DNA of 64,000 nt. Origin: Leptasterias polaris (lineage: Eukaryota > Echinodermata > Asteroidea > Forcipulatida > Asteriidae). Below are positions 1 to 13,600 of the stretch, in pieces. The position numbers and the translations under genes are program-made. The notes under the pieces were generated by a model. It did not search any database. It was not told the origin of the DNA and worked only from the letters and a program-made list of their open reading frames with translations. Each line of letters starts with the position of its first letter. Position 1 is the first letter of the stretch. The stretch is taken from contig JAZGTN010000003.1 of assembly GCA_037783415.1 (NCBI GenBank), positions 248,001-312,000 of the forward strand, in the 5' to 3' direction.

Positions 1-125
1 AAATTCTAACGGACTGATAGCAGTAGTACATGCAAGCGTAAAATGATTTGTGTGTTTTTGTTTCAGTGAACAATGCACGAGTTCTCATTTTCAATACAGA
101 TAGTATGATGGGTCTGGTTTCTTAC

Positions 126-233
126 AAAATTCACACTGAACTCCGTGCCATCCTGTAGCACAATGACAGACCGCTACACCCAAAATTGCATTACAGCTCC
201 CTCCATTCTGGCAGGTCCAATCTATACAAGGGT
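126..233 (-). CDS. Gene A exon 7: EGF-like module 6
   Basis: 36 codons in phase 1-1, acceptor cttcag and donor gtaag. Contains DPCIDWTCQNGGSC and ATGWHGVQC. The donor shows that at least one more exon lies beyond the left edge. Confidence 0.8.
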
Positions 234-1585
234 CTGAAGATCAAAAATACATCAAATTCGCTATTGTATTTACACATCATATTGTTGAACAGAAAAAAAT
301 GCATGATAATTTCATTTTCTATATACTAAAATAAGCAAGGAATCTGCACAGAGCATTACATGTTTGGAGTGTGAAACAATAACTAAGCAGGACCTTCCAT
401 TGTTTAGACAATATTTGTGCCTGGAAAAGTTTTTAAAAAGTGGGACCATGTGAGGATAACGAGTATATACACTTCAAAAAAGACTTTAGCAAGGCCAGGA
501 GTATGCAGTGACAAAGAGGCAACGGTGAAACACAGCCCGAGTTTTCAGCCAACTTCTTTGATGACCCAATGTATAATGTACCTTCAAACTCGCAACTATC
601 ACCAACGAAACCTTCTTGGCAAGTGCAGAACACATCGTCTAAGTCGATGTAGCACGTTCCTCCATTCAGACAGGGTTTCCACGAAGCGCATGGATCATTA
701 TGTTTTGCTGTACGAAGAAAGCAAAACACATAATGTATTAAAAAGCATCTGAGAAGACTTACCTAACAATGTTTGGTTTAGAAACAATCTTTGTTAAAAA
801 TAATGTTAAAAATATTTGTTTAGGAATAAATGTTCACAAATTTGTACTTACAAATGTGGCAGTATGTTCCTCTCCACCCTGGGGCGCACAGGCAGACTGT
901 TTCACCATGGTCGTCATTACAGGTTCCACCATTTTGGCAGAATGTGCCGCTACATGTGACAAAATCCTCTAATAAAGGGAACAAACGTTATTGTCGGTTG
1001 TTGTAAACAAAAAACATCACACCCACACACACAACTGACAACACACACACGCACACACATGTTTGGGAATCTCGTAAACCGAGGCCTTCTCTTTTTTCTC
1101 CCACTGTTTGGACTTTAGTTTTTTTGAACGACGTCCCCATTCGTTTTGTACACGAAAGCGAAGCGAGGACATCCTCGCTCTGTCAAACACCCGGATCCCT
1201 TTTGTTAAAGTCCTCGGTTTCAACCTCGCTCACACACACCAACCATTTGAATGAATATGATTTTACTCCTTATTATGTTTTAAAACTTTACTTTACTCTT
1301 CTGAGTTGTTTAAAAAGCATTGTTTGAGTGACTTGTTGTTTTTACAAGCAAAAGGTACACAAACTTCTGAGTAATGTCGTCGGGAAATAATCCAGTTTAT
1401 CATCAATAAATGATAAAATGCCTTATACTCAGTGAGCATGTATAATTTCAGCGCCGTCCGACGTAGGCCTATTGCTTTTAGAGTTTTGTGTTTACATTGT
1501 CGGTGCGCATGTGCACTGTGTAACAGGGGACTTCGGAAAGGTGTTTTCTGGGTCAGAGATCGATTTTTGAGTTCACGGCCTAATG

Positions 1586-1619
<34 letters not shown>

Positions 1620-4600
1620 TTGCAGCATTGACTGGTTTATGTGTTGCATTAATATTTCATTGTAAATATTATTGATCGGACGATGTTTGTAAGTTTTACT
1701 TTTATCCAATCAGCCTTTGCGGATTAGCGTGGGTTGTACATTTTTGCGGGAGATCCTCACTTTGTCACAGTCAACCAAAGTGTTGAGACATTAAATTGTT
1801 CCCCTCCACCAACCCCTTTCATCCCACCGTATATTTCATTGTATTTGTGCCGGTAATTCGCTATACCTAAGTGTGTGCACAGTGAATTGAATTGAACTGA
1901 AATGTTTACCTATACACCGAAAGTTTGGTCTTTCAGGAGGTGTCTTTGTTGTTTATTGGGCGGGAAGAATGAGTCTTCCTTGGCTGTCCTTGGGCGTGAA
2001 GAATGAGTCTTCCATGGCTGCCCTTGATATAAAACATTTTAATGTATAAAAACAAGTTGGGCGGGAAGAATGAGTCTTCCATGGCTGCCCTTGGGCGGGA
2101 AGAATGAGTCTTCCATGGCTGCCCTTGATATAGTTGGGCGGGAAGAATGGGCCTTCCCTGACTGCCCTTAATATAATTGGTATGATTTGGCGGGAAGAAT
2201 GAGTCGTCCATGGCTGCCCTTGATATGATTGGTATGATTTGGCTGGAAGAATGAATCTTCCATGGCTGCCCTTGATATGATTGGTATGATTGGGCGGGAA
2301 GAATGAGTCTTCGATGGCTGTCCTTGTTAAAGTTGGGCGGGAAGAATGAGTCTTCCGTGGCTGCCTTTGATATGTTTAGGTGGGAAGGATGATTTTTCCA
2401 TGGCGGTCGATGGGTCGGGAAGTTGAGTCTTTCTTGAATGCCCTTGGTATTATTGGTGGGAAGTTGAGTCTTCCTTTATATTGGTATTGTTATGAGGGAG
2501 GATGTTGATTTATGTTTATGTTTATAATTATGTGCCTCGCGGGAGGTGGCAAGTTTTCACGGTAAGGATAGCCACCAAACACATTTGTGCCGCTTTTGGG
2601 GTCATTAAGCCAGTTGTTTAATGTGTATATCCTAATTGTATTTTGTGATTTGTTTAGTTGCCATAGCGCTCCAGAGTTTCAAGAGGCTATGATTCCGATC
2701 ACAGGTCACAGTGGTGGAAGCGCAACTATACTTTGAATAATAATAATATGTTAATAAGACATATTTACCGTAACTGGTTTGATTTGGTTTGGTTGTCTTT
2801 GTGTCCGGTTTGCCCAAAGTTCGGTATCCGGAATAATTGAATAGAAACAGTTTTCAAAGGCTGTGGCATAAATTCAAACAAGCAAGAATGTTTATTCTTA
2901 GTTTCATTATGGAGTCTGAGTATAATGTTATATTAAACTACAACTCAGCTCAGGGCAAGCAATTTATGCGTGTTGTGAATACAGATATTTAGCTGTCGTC
3001 GTTTGAGTTCATATGTTGCATTGACATGAGTGCTTTCAGTTCACCATAAATCATCGTGTGCCCAGAAGGCTCCATATGCCCTTCTTGCAGGCACACAAAG
3101 TACCTCTTCAGTAATAATAATAATACTTTAAAAATAATACTTTAGGCCTTGTGAGGCATATCACAATACATACAAAATAAACACATTAAGTAAAATAGCT
3201 AAAAATATGAAAACCAACCCCATCTCAATATACAGCATGGATTGAAATCAAATGAAAAAACTAACGAAAACAAGAAAGGATAAAAAAGAGAACATACAAA
3301 AAAGGGCCACAAAAAACGAAGAAATAGAAATTGGACAGCAAACCAAGGAGCAACAGACAAAACAAAGGATGGTAACTGTAACTGTTCGTTACGCTCTTCT
3401 TCCATAGGCACACGACAAAGTGTAAACATAAAATTGTTCTGAAGTTAAAAGTTTAAAATGTGTTTTCCATACCACAGAATGGTCCATAGTAATGATCTTT
3501 GCAGATACAATATGTTCCATCCATTGTAGTGTTATCATGGTAACAGGTTCCTCCATTCATACAAGTGACGCTGGCACACAGTGACGGTTCAAGTGTTTCT
3601 GTAAGAAAACAGTTATCACAATCAGTATACAATGTATGCGCTGTGAATGATTAACACTCTAAGTTTACGCGCAGCAAATTATCAATAACATAAGAGCCGT
3701 TCGGTCAAATCCATTCATTTATTACAATAGTGATATTCATCCATGGGTTGAGTTCACTATTACAGGTCACCTTGACCCTTTTGTAAGCTTGCCGGCGGCA
3801 GTCCCCCATTGACATGTCCACACACACAAAAACATACATTGGACAAACCTACTGAAACACGTACAGAATTTCGCCTATGCATTTATACACGAATGCTAAA
3901 TTTAATAATATTATGTAGATAATGTCAGCAGTCAACATAACGTAATCTATCTATCATCGGGCTACTACAAAGTCCAGCCCCAATTAATTTGCCCTACAAA
4001 TTAAAAGTGCATTCCAGTGAGGTGAAGATATCTGCGTCAGTTATTTTTGGGAGCCTCGGATCCAATGGCTAAGGGGAGTAATTGGGTAAATGTTGAAAGA
4101 AAATCCCACATTTTTAAAGTACATCTGTTCAAAAAGTTGTGTGTTTTAATAAAATAGAAAAAATACATTTAGATCACTGATATGTCTTTTATTTTAAAAT
4201 GCTAAGGATATTGACCCGGAAAGATTCTGACCAAAATGGCAAAATGTGAAAAAAAATTACTTGGGTGGACATCCTATCATCACCATGTTCAAGAAGTTAG
4301 TGACGAATACGTCAAAAACAACAACAATTTTGCAGTCAAATCAGGTTTGCGTAAAATTTTAAGGAATGAGCCCACAACCCTGATTAAAACTGACTCGACC
4401 TCCCATCTTAGATAGTGGAATGGTCCAGTCTAGAATATCAATGCCGGTCATAGTGTAGACTTGTGGACAAGTCGTTAAATGTCTGTCGCGGTGATAGCGG
4501 AACGGCTTTCTCGCAATATCCCGCGAGAGGGCTGCTCTGTGCGAGATTACTGCTCTCAAGACTGGTCACATTTACCGACTTGTGAAACCCGCTGGCGGTT

Positions 4601-7600
4601 TGTGCACGGCCTATGGCCACTTCAGCCGATTTCGTACGGACGCATCTGATTGGTCAATTTCGTTATATGATTGATTGATTGATTGAATTTATTCGGATAA
4701 AAATACAGCAAGAACATACCCAAAAAACATACATGTACATAACAACAGGAGAAAAGACAATGAAACAAGATAGAAATACTGCACAAAATTATCCAAGGAT
4801 AGCCCCAAAAAGCCAATAACTTAGACTTATTTCCATTGGGGTCCTTACAAAAAACAGACGAACCTAGTCAAGAGCAAAAAGATGATTCAAGGAAAAACAA
4901 AGCAAGAGAGCACATGAAAAATAAATAGAAAAATAGGAAAAACAAATATTTTAAATAAAAAATTAAATTAAATTAAATTAAATCAATAAATAATATAACA
5001 AATTGAAACCAAAAAGGAACCCAAGCTATGCTTCCTTAGAGGTGGCTTTTGTGGCAAGGTGGCATTTGACTAGTTTTTTTAATTGTTGCAGGCTAGTAGA
5101 AATTTTAATATTAGCAGGTAAATTGTTCCATTCTCTTATGGCGGTAGCAAAAAAAGTATTGTTAATTGAGCTGGATGAGATTGGGACTATAAAATTCAGA
5201 TCACTGGTCCTAGTGTTGTGCTGGTGAAAATCAGAAACCTTAATAAAGTTGTCACGAAGATAATCAGGAGTGGCATTACAAGTTATTCTATACACATGAT
5301 TTAACTTTAGTTGAGAGACTCTGTCTTTAACGTTTAGGAAGCCCGCTATGTCAAGTTCTTTTTGACCAATGTGGGCCCTGGAGTCTTTGGCTATAATAAA
5401 TCTAACCATTTTATTTTGCATAATTTGAAGTTTGTTTTTGAGATGGACTGAGAGTGCAGAAAACCAAGAAGAGCATGAGTATAGTCAAAGTAACACTGGA
5501 TTAATGCTGAACAAAGTGTTTTACGAGATTTAGTGTTAAGAAAATAAGCCTGTCTGTAAAGGAATTTTAACCTATCACCAGTTTTCTTGATAATGGAGTT
5601 GGCAATTAATTCCCCTGATAGCTGCTGATCAAATGAATATTCAAACTGTAGATGAATATTAAACATCAAATCCTGTACTGGATGGAGTTTTATGTTGCTT
5701 TGATGCTTTGATCATGCACGATCAAAACCAAACACTGAGTATGACCATTTCAAGCAGTTACTGATGGCACTATAATGTTAGACTAGTAGACTATCTTTAG
5801 AGGCAATAATGAACGAAATACAAACATCGTGATACGTATGAGGCGCCAAGTGTAAACTTATTATTTAACGCAATTATTTACAAATAATTCATTATATAAT
5901 ATATAATTCATTATTTAACCATTATTTAATCTTTATTTACAAATAATCAGTTTTGCACCACACAATTGTTTATATATAATCGTATGAAAGCTTTCATTAT
6001 ATATATATAATCTTAAACACAATTTCATTATTTACAAATAATGTCGACGGATAGATTTTTATATATAAATAATTAACTTTGCACATGCAATTATATGTAT
6101 ATAATTTCTGGACAACTTTCATTATATATATATAATTTAACGGATCATTACACTTATATATAAATAATGGCGACTGACAAAATTTATATGTAAATAATTT
6201 ATTTTACACATGCAATTATATAATAAATAATTGTTAGGCAGCTTTCATTATATACATATAATTTTGCGGATCATTATACTTATATATAAATAATATCGGC
6301 TGCCAAAATTTATTTGTAAATAAAGAATTTTGAACCACACATTTATATATAAATAAGGAAAACTATTACTTTACAACTACGCGGACGAGGCTATGATATA
6401 ATAAATAATGACTGTGCGCTGCTTTCATTATATATAAATAATGGTGTTATATGTAAATTGAGTGTATAGCCACGCCCCAATACTCTAAATATTCATGTTA
6501 TAACATCCGGCACAGTCTACACGCTCACGATCACCGGGCTCACAGTCTACTTTCTGGGAGCCGCACATGTACATGTATATGTACATATACATGAACATGT
6601 ATGCATTACGATGTACATACTTGTACATGTATGTAAAAACGTGTGCAACAGCCAAGCAAATGCAGGTGGTGACCGCGGTCCCTTTTTGCAGTGTTTTTCA
6701 AGTTGTGAATTGAGTGTCCTACGATCCTCTGCTTGGCTACTCTTATGGTTTTAATCTTGAGCAATGAGTGTATTGTTAATGTCCAGGTCCAACAGCAGCA
6801 TCCAACATTATATTATAATCCGGTTAGCTGAACATAGAGGAAAGGGTGAAATCTTACGTAGCCGTGTGGAAGAAAGTCATGGATGAGATTAAAACCATTG
6901 TGTGCCCGAGAAGAACAATTTGATTTTGTTTGATAAATGCATCGAAGAGGGGTATTTTTTAAGGACATGCCAAAAATAAAAGAAAATAGGACCCGCGGAA
7001 CGCACTAAATATGTGACTGAAAAGCTAAAAGGTTTGTCAGTTAATACAAGGTTCTCCCTGTGCGTATCATCTTCAAGCTGATGCTCATTGTCCACAAAGC
7101 ACTTAACGGCAAGGCTCCCCACTATATCTCAGAACTACTTCAAGTTTACACTCCGTCAAGGGATCTTCGATCCAGTACCATGCTTCTCCTCAAGGAACCC
7201 AAGTCTCAACACTCCTGGGGTGACAGGTCTTTTTCTGCAGCTGCGCCCCACGCATCTGGAACTCTCTACCACATAATCTTTGATGTTGTCTTTGTACCAC
7301 AAAATTTAAATCACTTCTCAAACCTTATCTTATGTCACAGGTTTTCAAGGAATAATTTAGTTGTATCCGTTTCTTTTGTTTGTTTTTGATTTACTGCGCC
7401 TTGAGCACCCAGCAGGGTGAATATGTGCGCATAACAAGTCTTTATTATTATTATGCGAGAATCAAGTATTGAAGACGAGCTAAATAAAAATGTCTGGGGC
7501 GTCACGTATACTTTTTAAATGAAAAAACAAATCCTGTGGATTTTTTTCATAGAACTCGGGGAAGTATGGAGTGCTTAATGCACATCGGTGTAAGGGTAAA

Positions 7601-10600
7601 CAATATTATTTACTGTTTTTGTCAAGAAAACCGATCAGTTCATGAAACATAAAACTTTTTATTCAAATAAAAGTACAAACAACATAAATAACCTTAGAAA
7701 CTAAAAATTATACCTTGCACTGGAACCTTCAAGAATACACAACTTTAAAAAATCAACAAACCTTGAGGCAGTCCTCAAAGACATTTGTAAAGATTAGTTC
7801 TGCTTTCTGAACTCTGGAGTGGGATGACTGTCTTATAGAATGAAACTAACATACTTTGACAATAGAGTAAAAGATGCAATAAAAGTAATACTGTGGCACA
7901 ATGAATCTATCACAAATTGAATCACTTAAAAATGGAATAACAATTAGCTAAAAGTATACAACCTTGATTTGCAAAACAATACAAAGACAGTGCTTATAAA
8001 TATATTTGTTTTCCTCAAAATTGAAAAAGTTAACGATGAACTCATCTCATAAAATTGGAGGAAAGCGTTAATGTAAAAATTAAAAACGTTGACTCACTCA
8101 ATAATGATACACCATTATATCTGTCTACATTTAGGCTAATGGTGAGTTTTCTAACTTTTTCTAATGTTTTTCAGCTGTTGTTTAGTGGCAAACAAAATAA
8201 GGACACCAGTTTGCTAGCTGTTACTTTGACAGTTCAGTGAACGATTTCCCTTGTATAGCAAACGGAATACACTGATCCATTAAGCCACGCCCATTTCTCA
8301 TTGACCAATCACAACCGCGAAATCTTATCACCATTTGAGCCGTTTGGTGATCTTTGCACTAACGGTGATCGGGTTTCGCGGCTGTGATTGGTCAACTCGT
8401 AAGGAGGCGGGGCTTAATGGATCGGTCTATTGCTACACAAAATGCATCAGTTGCTACTCAAAAATCAGGAGTTGCTACTCAATATTAGCATTCAGTGTGC
8501 ACAAAACAAGTTCAGTCTAAATATTTTGCTATGCAAAATTGCTGGATGAAATCGTTCCCTGCAGTTAGAGTTGGTTTATACCAACATAATCACAGGTGAT
8601 ATTTATTCTGCTGAATCACAGGTGGTATATCCTCTACTGACGAGTTCTTGTATCCTTTTTTAAAAGAGCCGACGACAGGTTTTGCTTTGAAGAAACTGGT
8701 TATCACACCAAAGATTTTCTCACAATGTGATTGCCTCTGCAGATTCGTGTATGCCTTGTAACTGAAATGAGAAATTGTTTAATGTTGTGAGTATTGATAT
8801 CAGTATAATCAAATAGTCAATGAAACTCTCCATAGTTAAGCACCATATGGATGATCATTGTATTTCAAACAAACAAAAGTTTTACTTTTTACGGGATTGG
8901 ATGGTTTTATGATATTTTTTCCAACTACCTTTGAAGATTTTTCTTCCTCTTCCTCCTTGAAAATAATAACAAATGTCAACATGGGATTGTCTTTGGCCTC
9001 CCCAGGCTCCAGTTCACCACTTATTAGTGTTGGATGTCTTGTAAATTGTGGAAAGTAATGTTATTAAAAAGTACCCAGTTCTAGACTATGGGTAGTCAGT
9101 CTAAACGTTTTGATAAATGAACAGTTTTATTGTAATTCATAGGGACCTACCTTATATATTTATGCAGTTTTCAAGTACCCTTTTGTCTCGTTGGAGACCA
9201 ACTCAGCCTTGTGTCGAGGTGGTTCTAAAACAAAAGTCTCCTCTCCAACTGTGCATATGCATCCTTAAAAAAAAGATAAAATAAAACAATGAATGTTTAA
9301 CAAAGTTGATGAATACTACTGTACTAGTCCAATCCTCAAGCAAAGCCCTCGACATGGTGGTACTGGTACCCCACTGACGTTTTGTTGATGCAACAATGAG
9401 TACACATGTAATACACATCACCACTAGTTTGTCACTCACTACTGCCCCCTGTTTTAATTTATGTAATTTCATTGCATTTAATGTAAAAAGTCAGAATCAC
9501 ATAATGTATTTTCCTTCAGAAAAATATTAGGCCTACTACTTTATTCATATTTATAATTTAGTTGTTAAAATTAATAACAAATCTAAATAGTAAAAACATT
9601 ACTTGAAAAGAAAATACACCAACAAATTATTCAAAAGAACAGTGTATTACAAAAATACAGTGCATCAGCATAATCAGCATATTCAGCAAATGGAACTTTA
9701 AATTTAATCTGTTAATTAATACTACAGACATAGAGTGTTGTGTTACTGTCAGTGTCACTGTTAACTAATAAAACACAATATTGGGTAGGATTATTTAAAA
9801 AAACAGTGCACAACTTTGGTGACTGCCAATTAACAACAAAATTCAACAAAACAGGTCCTACTCGACAAACATTATCCGATCAGTTAATGCCATGAAGTGT
9901 AATTGTAGCAAATCTTCATCAGTTATTGGGGAAAAAACAACAACATTGTTTTCACGAATTAGATGCAGCACTAAGTTTATCGGTCACTTATCCGTCATTT
10001 GAAATGAAGTAAACTACGTAGCTACCATCAAGAATAACATTTTATAACGTAACTTACCAAAATGTCATTGAACTAAATTGGTCTCCTTCTCGGGTGGTGA
10101 TGTATGTGGGCACTGTTGATAGAGGAATGTTCTCTAAAGAGCTAAATTTGTCAAGTTTTGTAAATGTAACCGAGGATTTTAAATGGCTGCTGCACGAAAC
10201 CCATCATAAAACGACAGTTGACTGTACACGTACTAGTATAGACTAGACTGTGTTTTGATGTGAATATTTAGAGTATTGGGGCGGGGCTAACCAAACTCAA
10301 TTTACATATAACACCATTATTTATATATAATGAAAGCAGCGCACAGTCATTATTTATTATATCATAGCCTCGTCCGCGTAGTTGTAAAGTAATAGTTTTC
10401 CTTATTTATATATAAATGTGTGGTTCAAAATTCTTTATTTACAAATAAATTTTGGCAGCCGATATTATTTATATATGATCCGCAAAATTATATGTATATA
10501 ATGAAAGCTGCCTAACAATTATTTATTATATAATTGCATGTGTAAAATAAATTATTTACATATAAATTTGGTCAGTCGCCATTATTTATATATAAGTGTA

Positions 10601-13600
10601 ATGATCCGTTAAATTATATATATATAATGAAAGTTGTCCAGAAATTATATACATATAATTGCATGTGCAAAGTTAATTATTTATATATAAAAATCTATCC
10701 GTCGACATTATTTGTAAATAATGAAATTGTGTTTAAGATTATATATATATAATGAAAGCTTTCATACGATTATATATAAACAATTGTGTGGTGCAAAACT
10801 GATTATTTGTCAATAAAGATTAAATAATGGTTAAATAATGAATTATATATTATATAATGAATTATTTGTAAATAATTGCGTTAAATAATAAGTTTACACT
10901 TGGCGCCTCATAGATACGTTTGCTTAAACCTTTGTAAGCGTGTCAGCCCCGTCTATAGCCCAACGTTCAGAGGTTCCCTTAATAAATTACAAATTAAAAT
11001 GTGAAGAAAAAAAAATCTCACTCTGAATTTTTTTCCATCTCTCGACACACAAAATTCCAACAAAGTCATTTCGTTTCCTCAAAATATTATTCAATCAAAA
11101 TAGTATAATTTTGTCACATAAAGTTGTTTTTCTAGGTAGCAAAATAGATTTTTCCTAGAAAATACGTTTTTGTTCCCTCGAACACGCCTTCTTTCCCCCG
11201 AAATACGATTTTGTTACCCAGAAATACGCGTTTGTTCCCTGAAAGATACGCATTCGTTTCCTCGAAATATGATTTTGTTCGCACAAAATATAATTTTGTT
11301 CGCTCAAAATATGCTTTCGTTCAATAAAAATGAATTTTTTCCACCGAAAGGAGATTTCTTTCCCTAAAAACAAGCTTTCGTTTCATCAAAATACGACTTT
11401 GAATTAGTTCGTCCGAAATATGCTTTCGTTCCCTAAATATACGCTCCCGTTCCTTTGCAATGAGATTTTGTTCCCCAAAATTCCTCTTTCGTTCCCAAAA
11501 ATTCCTCTTTCGTTCCCCAAAATTCCTCTTTCGTTCCGTTAAGATAGCTTTCGAAGCCCTGAAGTCCAATCACACAAATTTGTTAAATTCCGTTGTGAGG
11601 GACGACTATGAGAGGGGACGAGTTTGTTGTCAGGGGGCGACTTTGCTAGGGGCGAATTTGTAGTTGGTGACTTTGTACATGTTCTTTTTTTTAAACTGGC
11701 GACTTTGCTAGGGGGCAAGTTGACTGGTTTCCGTGTCCGTAGTTAAACACACTTAATGCACACAATCACTGTAGAACACATCGGGTTAAATGATTGGAGC
11801 GTATCAGTAACTATTCACGGTAGGCATATTTATTTTTATGAGGCAAAACACACATCTTAAACAATTATTATAATAATGCAGTTTAAGATAAGTTTACTTT
11901 ATTTCTTTAGTTACTAAACTAATGAAGGAGTTAACACCCACAAAACACACCCACAGATGTCTCAAGCGCAAGCATTCAGTACATTTACAGTAACTAAAAT
12001 TAGTACTACCCTCAGATAAAATGGACTCGTCTTCATGATCGTCGCTACAGCAACCGTAATGTACACTGTGTCCGTACATGAATAAATGAATATGTACCGC
12101 CGGCGGGTTTCACAAGTCGTTAATGACGAAGAGTCAGCAGCCAGCAACTTCGCGCGAGAGCAGTGATCTCGCGAGAGCATTCTTTATTAGGCTACAACAC
12201 CACACGCGACTCGACTCACCGCGACCATCATTAACGACTTGTCAACAAGTCTATTGTTAGTGGGAAAACAAAGACAAGCATAGGCCTACCAGGCGAGCTC
12301 ATTATAGTGTTCATACACGTACTTACCTGTAAAGCAATGTTCTCCAGTGAAACCGTCTTTACAACCACAACGCCATGTGACGGAATTTTCTTGCTCAATC
12401 ACACGGCAGTGCCCAGTGTCACCGCATAGGTTTTCAAAAACACAGTAATCAATGTATTCTGCATAAGAATAGACATGAATAATTGAAATAAATAAATAAA
12501 TAAATAATTAAATAAATAAATAAATTTTACAGGCCGGGTACACTTTTCGTAACTGTCAAAGGACAATATCCTCACTTGGTGTATCCCAACATTTGCATAA
12601 AAAAATAAACCTGTGAAAATGTTGACTCAAATTTTCATCGAAGAAAAAAATGAAAGAAAAAAACTCTTGTTTAAGTATTGTTATGGACGGGTTGGCCATC
12701 CTAGCCATCCCGCCCAAGGGATCGCAACTCAACAATTAAACACAATTTGAACGTTTTCTTCTTGAAACATATACACACCACGGGGTGTTTTATTCGAACA
12801 CAACTCAAATAAGAAACTAGAAAATACACTTAATGAAATAATAAACGAATAATGCACCGTCGACTCGGTGGCGCACCTGAAGGAGACATAACATCCACCA
12901 TGGAGGTATTTTAACTCCATGTAACAGTCAGGTGCACATAATCACCATGACCAGTAAGTGTGAAACTAAACATAACTGTGGGCTGGGGTAAACGTCATCA
13001 CAGTATGTACTTTCAGATGCCTAAGAAAGGCAACATGTCTGAAGACATAATTCAAAGTTGAGGGTTGATTTAAAGTCGTGGGTTACTCTTTCTCTTAAAC
13101 CAATTTACTTGAAAGGGGCCGGTTTAGTCGCTGAAGAGCTTCTTATACGGTATACAAAAAGCTATATTCGTCCAGTGCTCGAATACGAAGCCCCTGTTTG
13201 GAATGCTGGCGTTTCTCAGAAGCAGGTGGGCCGCCTCGAGAAGAACTAGAAGTGTGTCTGTCGCTGCATCCTCTCTAAGGATTATACGTCATATCCTAAT
13301 GCTTTGGCCACTCTTCAACTGGACCCTTCTCCAGTCTCGAAGAGACCTAATCTGCTGCTAATTTGCAGAGACGGCCAGCACTTCTGTGAGATTTTCAGGG
13401 TGGTTCCCCGTGTCCGAGTATACAACTCGACAATGCAATTGCGTCACAGACCCAAGTTTGGCTCTTTCAAATGCAAGACGAACAGGTTTCGTAATATTTT
13501 ATTTATTTATTTATTTCTTCTTTACCCTGGGGAGACCTCTCAGTGAAACACTGTTTTTCAGAGGTGCCCAGCAGCTACAAACAAACATCAAAGTTAAAAT

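Larger units (their letters stand above)
5837..10912. mobile_element. 5.1-kb foldback transposon with ~660-bp terminal inverted repeats
   Basis: The sequence from 5837 (tatgaggcgccaagtg) to about 6497 reappears inverted from 10912 back to about 10252 with only minor differences. The 6-base word gatacg flanks both ends (5831-5836 and 10913-10918), consistent with a target duplication. The arms consist mostly of iterated AT words such as attatttatatataa. The 3.7-kb interior carries an L2-type LINE piece (7045-7450) and a 162-bp MITE (8268-8429). No transposase-like protein is visible, so the element looks non-autonomous or eroded. It sits in a gene A intron. Superfamily undetermined; 6-bp duplications and long inverted repeats also occur in Polintons, but none of their genes are here. 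Confidence 0.8.

Noticed and set aside
1293..1709. 138-codon ORF on the minus strand
   Set aside because: It crosses the (CA)n tract and has no domain; intronic chance frame.
1933..2211. 92-codon ORF with repeated peptide
   Set aside because: Translation of the minisatellite, and frame is lost when the period changes.
5003..5227. 74-codon ORF on the plus strand
   Set aside because: Antisense of the LINE C-terminus, which has recognisable RT-end residues.
11155..11569. ORFs with repeated basic or aromatic peptides on both strands
   Set aside because: Products of the 25-30-bp tandem repeat, open on both strands alike.
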